Assembly: GCA_951804985.1 (NCBI GenBank)
Contig: OX638130.1
Location: forward strand, 85,903,069 to 85,967,068
Length of the DNA: 64,000 bases
Direction of reading: 5' to 3'
From: Dryomyza anilis
Lineage: Eukaryota > Arthropoda > Insecta > Diptera > Dryomyzidae
Shown here: piece after piece, positions 10,111 to 20,500 of the stretch
Layout of the letters: each line of letters begins with the position of its first letter
Position numbering within the stretch: position 1 is the first letter of the stretch
The notes under the pieces: model-generated
Told to the model about the DNA's origin: nothing
The model's database searches: none
Seen by the model: the letters and a program-made list of their open reading frames with translations, nothing else
Made by a program: the position numbers and the translations under genes

Positions 10111-13100
10111 ATGAAATGCGCCGAAGTAATTTGCGAATCTTTTGATGATTTTTCGATTGTGTGCGCTTTTTGCAATCTTAAAACATTGGAATTTGGTGAG
10201 TTTTTGCAACACTTTAAAAATGTGCATGCGAATGAAGATAAGAAAGATAGGCTGCGTCTTCCCACAAATTGTGAAATTACGGTGACGACTACAACACTTG
10301 ATAATTGCGATAATACGCAGCCAGAATTCCAAGCTAAAGGAGTACAACGCAATAACATTGGATCAATTGCAGAACCAAAAAAAAGAGAATCTGCTGATGA
10401 CGATCCCAACCCGCCGATGGCAATCATGGTTTGTATTGTGATGATTTTATTTAGAGAATATTACCCAATAAACTAAGCGGGTAACACTATATGCTAGAAT
10501 ATTATAAAATTATCATTTTAATATTTATGGATAATTTACGGCTGAACTGCAGTTTACTGCCTACCTCACCAAACTGAAAAAAAAAAATGCCAAAAACAAT
10601 AAAAATTTCGATCGAAAGTCATATAAAATTTGTAGACAATAATTTGGTAGAACTGTAGATTACCAGTTACCTTTCAAAAATAAAGACAAAAATTGCAACG
10701 TCCCTTTAAATAAAAAACGAATTTTAATTGATTTTCGGCGTCGATTTTGGTTGACAAATTTATTGTTTTGAAATTTGATTGAAGTTTCTGGTTTAGTTTC
10801 GCATATCGGCCATTTCACATCATACCGGTCACTTTTGAGATTTTCTATTTTTGATTTCGTTGAAACTTTGCACTCATGTTCTATGTCGCAAAATATTTTA
10901 CACGTGTTTCATGTTTTATAAAAAAACAAAAATTTGTTGGTAGTTCAACCCCTTAATAAATTGAAAAATTTTGTTGAAATTAAACATTTTGCATTCCGTT
11001 AAATGACTGTAGCACGTGAACCATAAGTTCAGTATTGAATTTTGATCTCATTTGAAAGGTAATGAAATGTTCTTTCTAATGCTTTACTCGTTTTTAAAAC
11101 ATCTAATACAAACATAATAAAAAATGCTGGTCCGAAAGTTTTAAAACCGATTTTGGTTGTCAGCACATAATTTTTTTTTACACCATCACAAAACTGCATC
11201 AAAAATGCACCAACACTGAAAAATTCAGAGTGGGACCTTAACGTTTTCTATTTTAAAACTTTTAATTTCAATATTATGTCTGTGAAACAATAACTTAACT
11301 TATTTACTTTACATATTGCTGTATGATTGTGCAGAACTTAAAATCGGGGTCTACAACCGATCTTCTGACATCAAACGATACGGAATACACAACGGAGACC
11401 TCAACAGTCTCAATGAATTCCACAGGCACAACACTGACCGCCACCGCCCAAAATACTACACAAGAAATTACCAACCTTAAATGTGCCATATACAACAAAG
11501 AATGCAAATCAATCCGTACATTGGAAAGCCACAAGCAACGGGCACATAAAATACTTCCATCTGGTTATGTAGTGTCATATAAGTGTCAATTTTGTACTGA
11601 AAACTATGGTATATTGAGGCTGCTTCATGCACATGCACTAAATGCCCATCATGGTTTTCCGTGCGATAAGTGTTTTAAAGTGTTTGGAAGCGAAGAGGCA
11701 TTGCAACATCATATGCCCACACATATTACATTTGTATGCGATGTGGAAAATTGTAATGTGAGTTTTTTAAATGAGAATAAATTGAATCGGCACAAACGCA
11801 AAATTCACGGACATGTTTTGAATCAGTATCAGGAATTAGTTTCGCCAACGGTAATTTATTGTTTAATTATACTACCCAACACGATTTCTCCCATGGATAT
11901 CTCATTCTCAATTCTATTCAATTCACTGACCATACTCAAGTTTTTTTTTTTCTATTACTTAATGTTTTTGAGAAAATTGCAATCGTTATTTTAAGCTGTT
12001 CTCACCCTCTACTAGGAAAAAGAAAATATGCATCGTACTGTTTAAAAATAGTTTTACAAATTTGTTCTTTTAATTGTCATGACTAATTTTAATATACAAA
12101 TAAATGCTAATCAATTATATTAAAATCATATCTGAATATTAGTATTTGTTGTTAAACAACTTGTTATATTGAAATTAGTCTTGACAATTTAAAGATAAAT
12201 TGCTTTCACAGTTTTTCGTCCCTTTCGTTGTGTAAGGGACTGCATTTTTTTTATTCTAAAAGGTGGCTGAAAAGAGCCAAACATTTCGAGTGCAATTTTC
12301 TTACAAACTTGATGTTAGAGAAAATAACTGAGTATGCAGTCAAAATCAGCAACCGCGAATTATATTGAATGGATGCCCATGGGGCATATTTGGTATCCTT
12401 TTGTTGAGTAGTATTATTTAACAAATCTAAATGTTTGACCTTTACATTACTTATAGAATATACATGGACCTGACAATGCACCGGCTGCATCAGTTGAACA
12501 AATCCAGTCTCCAAATCATTCGGATTCGTTGTCAGTTCAAGCAGCGGATACCACCGTCTCCAAGCTTAGCGATATTTTAGCATGCGATAATTGTAATAAA
12601 GTGTGTGAGTGCGAAAAGGTTTTGCAACGGCATATTTCGATACCTAAGCTATGCGTATGCGATGTGGAAAATTGTAAAATGAGTTTTCGTACAGAGAAGA
12701 CATTGAATAAGCACAAACGCAATGAACACCAGATCTATGTGAAGCAAATAATTTCGATACCTGAGCTATTCGTATGCGATGTGGAAAATTGTAAAATGAA
12801 GTGTCGTACAGAAAAGAAATTGAAAAACCACAAACAATATGTACACCAGAGCCATTTGAAGCGGACAATGATTTCGGCAGTGGTAATATATTCCTAAATT
12901 ATTTCAAAAACCCATGTAAATGTTTAATTTAACATTACAAACAGCCTGTACGTGTTGAAAATGCAACAGCGGCATCTGTAGATTCTGATTTGTCTTCAGT
13001 TCAAGCAGCAGACACTGCTGATGACGAACCCAACCCACCGATTGCAATCAAGGTTAGTATTGTGATGAATTACCCAATAAATTATGCGGGTGTGTATTTT

Positions 13101-14323
13101 ATCCTAGAATGTTATAAAAAGCATTTTTAACATTTATGGTCATCTTTCGGATGAACGGCAGTTTACTGGCTACCTCACCAAACGGAAAAATGTGCCAGAA
13201 CGCTTTAAATTGACAATAGAAAAAATATCGATCATGTTACAGCTTTCGATCGAACAACTCTGTAACTCCCCAAAAATCGAAAATGATTTGGTTCTTTTCT
13301 GTATTGAATTGATTTTTAATTGAATAACTTCTTTACTTTACATATTGCTGTATGATTGTGCAGAACTTAAAAGCGGAGTCAACAACCGATCTAATGAGAT
13401 CAAACGATACAGAATTCGAACCCGAAACGAGATCCACAACTGAATTAGCATCCTCCACTGAAACGGAATTGAAAACGGCATCGCAAACCCAAATGGATCA
13501 TATAGCCCAAACGGAGACCTCAACAGTTCCAATGAATTTCACAGACACCACACAGACCGCCAACGCGCATTATACTATAGAAATTAAAAAAAGATTTCTA
13601 TGTAACTTATGCAACAAAAAATACTGGACATTCGGTCCAATGGAAAGCCACTTGCTACGGGTACATAGAATACTTTCGTGCGGTAATGAACATGCACATG
13701 CACTAAATACCCATCATTGTTTTGCTTGCGATAAGTGTGTTAAAATGTTTAGGAGCGAAAATGGATTGCAACGGCATATGGCCATCCAGCATCGAGCAAT
13801 AGTTTCACCAACGGTAATTTTTTGTTTAATTACACTATCCAACACGATTTATCCCCATGGACATCTAATTCTCAATTATATATAATTCCCTGATCATACT
13901 CAAGCAGATAATTTCGATACCTACTCGATTCGTATGCGATGTGGAAAATTGTAAATTGAGTTTTAGTAAACTGAAGAAATTGAATAACCATAAACGCAAT
14001 ATACACCAGAGCCATTTGAAGCGGACAATGTTTTCGGCAGTGGTAATATATTCCTAAATTATTTCAAAAACCCATGTAAATGTTTCATTTACTAACAGCC
14101 TGTACGTGATGAAAATGCAACAGGGGCATCTGTTGATCAAATGTCCTCTTCTAACCATTCGGATTTGTCTTCAGTTCAAGCAACAGACACTGCCACTATG
14201 TTGGGCGATATTTTGTCTAATCAGCAAATCTTATTGGATCGTTTGATGTCTGTCGACAGTGGCATTAAAGGCATAAACACTGATATGCAACTCTTGATTG
14301 ATGCCCGTCATTTTAACACGTAG
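10111..14323 (+). CDS. Fused C2H2 zinc-finger protein from two tandem gene copies (7 exons)
   Basis: Exons are 10111-10428, 11335-11850, 12457-12882, 12945-13052, 13364-13813, 13908-14042 and 14099-14323. Each length is a multiple of three, each junction is phase 0 and each intron is GT-AG. The total is 726 codons including TAG. The order A-B-C-D/A-B-C-D shows two gene copies joined through a hybrid fourth exon. Exon 1 carries finger CAFCNLKTLEFGEFLQHFKNVH. Later fingers include CQFCTENYGILRLLHAHALNAHH, CDKCFKVFGSEEALQHHMPTH, CDVENC-type fingers in exons 2, 3 and 6, and CNLCNKKYWTFGPMESHLLRVH. Ser/Thr/Glu-rich linkers separate them. The last exon ends in a leucine-rich, possibly coiled segment (ILLDRLMSVDSGIKGI). 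It is presumably a nuclear DNA-binding protein with unknown target. The first donor, ATG/GTTTGT, is weaker than the AAG/GTTAGT of its paralogues. The alternative is two separate transcripts. Confidence 0.7.
12945..13052 (+). CDS. Hybrid exon joining zinc-finger copies 2 and 3
   Basis: The first 75 bases match the start of terminal exon D (compare 14099: CCTGTACGTG, GAAAATGCAACA, TTGTCTTCAGTTCAAGCA). The rest matches the end of first exon A (compare 10393: GCTGATGACGA, CCCAACCC, CCGAT, GCAATCA). The switch falls at a shared CTGC, so the join looks like a microhomology or unequal-exchange deletion. That deletion removed the end of one gene and the start of the next while keeping frame. Confidence 0.75.
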
Positions 14324-14347
14324 ATATCTATGAGTGTACGTGAACAA

Positions 14348-14382
14348 AAAAAATAAAAAATACATGTACCAATAAAAATAAA
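14348..14382 (+). promoter_or_regulatory. Candidate polyadenylation signals of the zinc-finger gene
   Basis: AATAAA occurs just after the stop codon, within AAAAATAAAAAATACATG, and again in CCAATAAAAATAAATG. This is a suitable distance for 3'-end formation of the plus-strand gene. Confidence 0.5.
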
Positions 14383-14389
14383 TGTCCTC

Positions 14390-16250
14390 AAGATAAGAAC
14401 AATTGAAGGGCTTGATGTAAGAAAAGGTCATGTACATTTTTAAACTTTGCTTAAAAATCAATTAAAACTGTCTAAATTGGTCAATATGGCAATGTTTTTG
14501 AAAACTTGTAGAGAATACGTACTAAAGATGTGTTTCTTTCTAATAAAAATCATCCTAAAAACTTGATAATATTTTTTAAAAATTAAATGTAACGAATTGA
14601 TCTTTGAATCATAGAGTGATTTTGGCATTCTGAACTTATTTTTTTAATTACAAACATTAAACTTTAACAAGTGTTTGCAAAATGTTAACGAGCATGAAAA
14701 CAATTCGGAGAATGATGAAAATATAGACAAACATGTGACATGGCGGTGGAAACTATATCACTCGTTAATAATGAGGACCACACCACCATGCTGCTACAAG
14801 ACTTTCAAGCAACAATCAGGACAGACAACATTAAAGTTTATTAATCACGCACTTACCATGAGTGTGTTACTTACTGCATGTATATTGACTAAACTGCAAT
14901 TTAACGGTGATTTCGAAAATTCAATTAAACTTCAATTATTCATTAATTTAAGAGGGCGCAAATAAAAATATAAATTTAATCCAAGGTATCTTACCTACGA
15001 TTATTTCATTTTATTCTCATAAAAATATTAAAAATTATTAAATTTTTAATATATAATTGAACAAAATTATTTACATTTGGTGATAATTTTATTTTTTGGG
15101 TATAAATTTGAATGTACCTTAGAATGAAGGAATGGGTTACATTTATGTTATATTTGAATATTTATTATAGACAAGCTTGACGTACATATTTTCATATCTA
15201 AAGTTACATTCGACAGTATACGAATAAAATGTCGTAGTGTCCGATTGAACATGTTTCTCCAAATTCCTAAATACGCTTCTTTCAATTTTGAATATAAGTT
15301 TTACCGGTTACAGAACTTCAAAACGAATCTAAAGATTTTGAGTACAAAAAAAAAATTAAGAACCATCTGAATACCTTTGACAATATATATTTTACATTTA
15401 TAATTTCAACCCAAATTAAAATTAAAATTGCATTTAAAAAAATTGTAGAAAAACATGGAAGTAAGAGGCTACACAGTTTGTAATAAAAAGGTATTTAACA
15501 TTTATTGTAGATAATTAAATAAGCTTTTATTTTGTACTTGTTTGTTTTGTTCAAAAGCCAAAAACAACCGAGATAATTACAAAAAACGGCAAAGTGAACT
15601 TTTGACCCTGTCGAAAGTTGTGATGGCTGACCTTTACGGAGCGCGGAAAACGTTTAATTGCTATTGAGACCCAAAAAAACATTTCTACATACTCAGTATT
15701 TTGATTTGAGATATTTAATTTTAACGGCATTTTTTAAATAAAACACACTTGTTTTTTTGTTTACGGTGAAAAGTGAAAAATCGCTCAATCCTAACAAATT
15801 GTATTTCATTTTAAAGGTATTTAAAAAAATAATACTAATTTACCAAAAAGTTTAAAAATTTAGTTTTTGTTGTATCATAAAATTGAGATTTAAACATTTA
15901 ACGCGTTGTACCTTCAAAACAGTGGAACGTACAAGAAAAATGTATTTATCATTTATTGCATATAATTAAATTAGCTTTAATTTTGTAATTGATTGTTTTT
16001 TCTAAAATTAAAAACAGTTGAGATAATTAAAAAAAACAGCCAAAAGTGATAAAGAGAATTAAAAACATTTGATTATTTTTTTTGTACATAGACATTTGTA
16101 TATTATTAATAATTTAATAAATTAATTATGTTATTGAATAAATTACACAATGCAACAAACAAAAGACTATTATTTATATTTTTTAATATTTGCATTTAGA
16201 AAATTCAAATTTTTATTTAAATGTATACTTAGAAATGACAAATAAAACAA
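14390..16250. other. AT-rich intergenic region with a diverged direct repeat
   Basis: No gene is supported. The segments at about 15480-15600 and 15935-16050 are diverged direct repeats. They share TATTTA(A/T)CATTTATTG, ATAATTAAAT(A/T)AGCTTT and GTTGAGATAATTA-like blocks. A 96-codon frame at 14675-14965 is weak and unlike known proteins. Confidence 0.5.
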
Positions 16251-16256
16251 TTTATT
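16251..16256 (-). promoter_or_regulatory. Candidate poly(A) signal of highwire
   Basis: TTTATT on the plus strand reads AATAAA on the minus strand, about 600 bases past the canonical highwire stop. Another candidate is at 16212-16217. Confidence 0.4.
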
Positions 16257-16656
16257 CGTGTAGAAAGAAAAGAATAATTTGTTCACTAAAAATTCTTATT
16301 ATAACAAATCTACATCATTATACTTAATCGTAGCATCATTCGTTTCATCTTGAATTTTTAAAACTTCCGCCGATCTGCAGATCGTTTGGTCTTAAATTAA
16401 AAAGCAATTCATATTCATCGTTTAAAATTTATAAATAGGACATTTTAAAGGACTTTAAAAGAAAAATATTGTCTGCAAATTGAAGCATAATTAGAAAAAA
16501 TTGAATTTTTTGTTTGCTGCACTGTATTAGGGATTATATAATATTAATATATAGCATATTATTATAGGTAAAGCGTATTTAAGATTATATTGCGATTTGC
16601 TATGACTACTAAAGAGTGGAATATATATTTAAATATATTGCATTGAGATCAGAACA

Positions 16657-16848
16657 TTAGCCGAAGCAGCGCTCATTGTCCAGTTGCAGCACCTCGATCT
16701 CCATTACCTCGTCCACATGCAGCACCTCCACGAGCTCATCAGCTGCTGGCACAGCATCTATGACGACATCATTTGCATCGTCGACATCCGCCTCATCCAC
16801 CTCCTCTTCCGTCTCCTCACTAAGCTGCTGCACGGCGTATGCATCATG
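16657..16848 (-). CDS. In-frame open extension after the highwire stop codon (possible readthrough)
   Basis: After the TAG at 16849-16851 the same frame stays open for 63 codons to TAA at 16657-16659. It encodes a strongly acidic peptide (22 Asp or Glu of 63) with blocks such as EETEEEVDEADVDD and ending NERCFG. Base composition is as GC-rich as the upstream exon, then drops sharply to AT-rich 3' UTR right after TAA. That is the pattern expected of translated sequence. The stop context is TTT TAG C. Readthrough is common in fly neuronal genes, but here it is an inference from the open frame. Confidence 0.6.
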   Translation of the reverse strand, partial: HDAYAVQQLSEETEEEVDEADVDDANDVVIDAVPAADELVEVLHVDEVMEIEVLQLDNERCFG

Positions 16849-17529
16849 CTAAAACGTTTGCGCATTGCGACAGACGCCGCAGCCCAATGCAAACTCCTCA
16901 CCAGTCGCTGGATGCAACACATGCAGCGGACACTCATCGCCCAGCAGCTGCTTGGCCTTCGGTCCTGCCGGACACTGCGGCAACTTGTGCTTCGGTATGT
17001 TGGTCAGCCGCTGGAAATCATCGTGACACGTATCGCAGAAATGCGTCGTGCCAAAGCAAAAGAAAACCGCCACCGAGCAGCAATAGCGACACTTGTACTC
17101 CAGAAAATCGGTGCCATGTTTAGGACACATTTGAGCGCGTGCCACATCGGAGCAACCGCCGCAAACCAATTCCTCCGGATCGAATTTCTCACCGATTTCA
17201 GCATCACAGCGTGCCTCACCGCCATAGTAGGCCTTCTGACACTTGAAACACACATAGTACGCATAACGATCCATGGCGATGTTGGTCACGTCCGCCTTGG
17301 CGTCGGCATCCTTGACGACGCCCTCATATTTAAGACGCATCAACGCTTTGCGCTGCACATCGTGCTTGAGCGCATTAATGGGTGCCAGTATGTCTGCGAG
17401 CAGTGCATGCTGTATGTCCGCCTTGCAGATGGGACAGAGCGAGAAGCCAAAAGTGATGCGCGGTCCCATCCAGCGCTTCTCGAGCACCGTCTGGCAACAG
17501 TGATAGTGAAAGACGTGGCCACAGTCGAG
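16849..17529 (-). CDS. hiw: highwire terminal exon: second half of RING and tandem-cysteine relay domain
   Basis: The exon opens LDCGHVFHYHCC, completing the RING begun in the previous exon, then CPICK. The tandem-cysteine domain follows: YYVCFKCQKAYYGGEARCD, then VCGGCSDVARAQMCPKHG, YKCRYCCSVAVFFCFGTTHF, CDTCHDDFQR and CGVCRNAQTF. In MYCBP2 two relay cysteines pass ubiquitin on as an ester to threonine. The matching residues (the Cys of EARCDAE, the Cys of FFCFG, and the His of CHDDF) are all kept, so the relay chemistry looks intact. Confidence 0.95.
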   Translation of the reverse strand, partial: LDCGHVFHYHCCQTVLEKRWMGPRITFGFSLCPICKADIQHALLADILAPINALKHDVQRKALMRLKYEGVVKDADAKADVTNIAMDRYAYYVCFKCQKAYYGGEARCDAEIGEKFDPEELVCGGCSDVARAQMCPKHGTDFLEYKCRYCCSVAVFFCFGTTHFCDTCHDDFQRLTNIPKHKLPQCPAGPKAKQLLGDECPLHVLHPATGEEFALGCGVCRNAQTF

Positions 17530-20500
17530 CTAAAAGATGAAAGAAAAGAGCTGTAAAAAAGAGCTTCACAAAAAGACTTCTCACTTACATGTATAGATGG
17601 CGCACAGGACAACGCCTCCACAAAACAAATCATGCACATATCGTCCGCATCCTGCGTCAACTTGGGCGCATGCAACTCATCTGCCTGCTCATTCTCGCGC
17701 ACATGACAAACGTGCTGCAAACAGGGCAGACACTGCTGCTCGTTGGCAACACCACCGCACACATGACCGCACAACTTTGTCTTCAGGCACGAATTTGCCG
17801 CATACTGCTGACACTGTGCATCTGCACAGACATTGCCGATTTCCAGCAGGCCTGTGCTGCCCGTAATGCCACAGAAACGACAACGACCCACTGCCTCTTG
17901 TGGGCCACAGATGATGGTGTGACTGCCGTCGCGAAACTCAACCATTGCCTTGAGCGTCTTGGAGTCGGCGAGCGCCAGCAGCCAAAAGAGTTTGGTGCGT
18001 CCACATGATTCGTGCAATTCGACGCGTATTGCTTCCTCTTCCTCCTTGCAGACGGTGCGTTTGTGAGACCGTGTTTTGCGATTCAAATGCAGAAAACGAT
18101 CGCAATCGCCACACAATGAACCGCACGTTTCGCATTGTATAATGGCAGCCGTTTCGCCATCGTCGTGATTTGTGCACATGGGGCGTGTCTCGCAGACCTT
18201 GGACCACTGACCCGAGGAGAGTTTGGCGACGTGATCGCGATCGAGCACGCATAGACTGGCGAGCGCTAGCCAAAGCGTCGCCGATTTGATGCAGTGCTCG
18301 GGTTGACGAAAGATTTCGTCTAAACGCGTCAGATTGAGTACGGCCTCCGCGATGGCGGCCTTCGTGAGCTGCGACCACTTTTCGCTCAATTTACCCTGGA
18401 AGAGAGGAGACGTTAAAAATTGATATATTTATTTTTTTTTTCTTATATATAAAAATCAATTGTAGTGAGTTAGTCTCGCAAGAACTCGAAAAATGCTCGA
18501 CCGATTTGAATGATTCTTTTTTTAGGAGTGACGAACACCACTAAGGAAAAACCGAAAACCCCAAAAAAAAAACAAAATATGACCCCGTGATCTAGAAACA
18601 TGAAATCGACGCATCTTACGGAAATCTACAAGTTTCAAAATACTATAACTCCTGACCTCATACGAGTAGAATTATAAAATATAATATTAAAAAAATAATA
18701 TTTAATAAAGAATATAAAATAAAAACAAACTATAAAAAATGATTAAAATGCAACTTACACTCGCCAAGTCGCGTATTAGCGCAATAATGCTCTCGGCCTG
18801 TTTCATCGAAATAACGCCATTCAGAAACCAGCGCTGGTTCAGATTTTTTGCGGCTCCAGCGCACTTTTTCGCACTGCTGCCACTGCCCAGCTCAACAAAA
18901 TCCAGTTTGTGCGAAGCGCCACTTCCAATCGCAGCCGCCGTCAACGGATTGCGGTCAAAACGAAATGGCAGCTGCTCCGATACCTGCTGCTGCTCCGACA
19001 ATTGTTGCTGTTCCATCGACTGCGTTGGTTGCTTCAACAAATGCACCGACAGATCCAGCGAATTGCACAGACGTACAAAAGCGGGCGTCTTCTCTGTTAA
19101 CGTCGTAGTCGTGGTCGCCTTAGTTGTCGTCTTTACCTTAACCTGCAGCTGCAACGATTTGGCGATTACCGCCAAAAATATATCAAACAGACCCAAACGA
19201 TTCATGTCATAGTCGCCGCCACTCTGATGTGCAATATTATAGTCGCACGGCGGCATACGATGCACGCCTAGGATGTCAGCAAATGTTTGCGGCGAAATTT
19301 CAGGCAAAATGCGACGCAACAATGCGGTCACCTGACGCTGCACACGATCGCTGCCTGTGTGCAACAAACTCAGCAAATCCTTGAGTAAGCCGTGCTGATG
19401 CGACAGATACGAACGACCGACGGAGCTGCCCGAGAGCGCCAACACCATGCTAAGCATTTCAAAGCAATAATTATCCGGAGCACGATAACGTTCAGAGCTG
19501 CTTTCGCTCTTGGCATCAGCGGCGTTAGCGGAAGTTGTTGCTGCAGCAGACGCGGCGGCGGCAGCAGCAGCAGCGTTTGTTGTTGTAGAATGTAAATTAG
19601 CATGCTCCCAGTCCTCTTTGGCGCGCTGTGCCTCCTTTTTGATGGCGTGCACAATATGCACAATCACCTGTTTCTGCAGATGTGACAATTTGCTGCGTGA
19701 GAAAAGAATGCCGACCATGTGCTCGCGCAGATCCAAAGAATCGGCGAGCATAGAATTGGCGCTGCTCTCGAGACCGCCGAGCAAAGAAGCTGACTGTTGT
19801 TGTTGCAGCTGCTGTTGATGTATGAGTTTGCCAAAGACTTGTCCAGTGATGAGACGAAAAACGCGCAAAGTTTCGACCTCACAGATTTGCTGTTGTATGC
19901 GCGCTGCATTTGTTGTAAGTTTCTGCTTCTGCAGCTGCTTTGCATTGTTGCTTGGTCGATTGTTCGCCGAAGGCTGCTCCAACGTGGGCAGCAGCATGCC
20001 ATATTGCTCTGCCAAATGTTCATCTATATTAGGCAGCATTGCGCTGACCGGTAGACCGAGCAACTTTATTTGACGCACACGCAACGTATTCTCGGGACCC
20101 TGAAACTCCAGACGAAAGTGCGTATAGGAGTCATCGTGAATTTTTGCAGAAATCCAAGCGCATGCCTTGGCATCTACCTCGACACTACGTATGAGGTTTG
20201 TATCGCCCAAAGACTGGCCAGCATAGAAGACCACATTCAGTACCTTGTTCTAGAAAATAGAAATGAACGTTGTGGTTCAATTTATGATTTTGCCTGAAAT
20301 GTATAAATTTAATAATCAACCTGTATATCGCGACTATTGTCGATGTGCACTAGGAGCACTTTACAGGCATACGCCAACTTGTTCATGGAGATTTCAATGA
20401 TCTTGCATTTGTTGCGATCCTCTTCGTCGCTCTCCCAGAAAGTTTCCGTGGAGTTGTCGGTCAGTGACTCGGCCATGGCTTGGCGCGATGATACGGTGAT

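Noticed and set aside
14675..14965. 96-codon plus-strand frame after the zinc-finger gene
   Set aside because: Unrecognised, in AT-rich intergenic DNA, without clear promoter or splice signals.
16684..17556. Long plus-strand frame of 290 codons
   Set aside because: It lies opposite the terminal highwire exon, whose minus-strand frame matches a known conserved domain. The plus frame is an antisense shadow.
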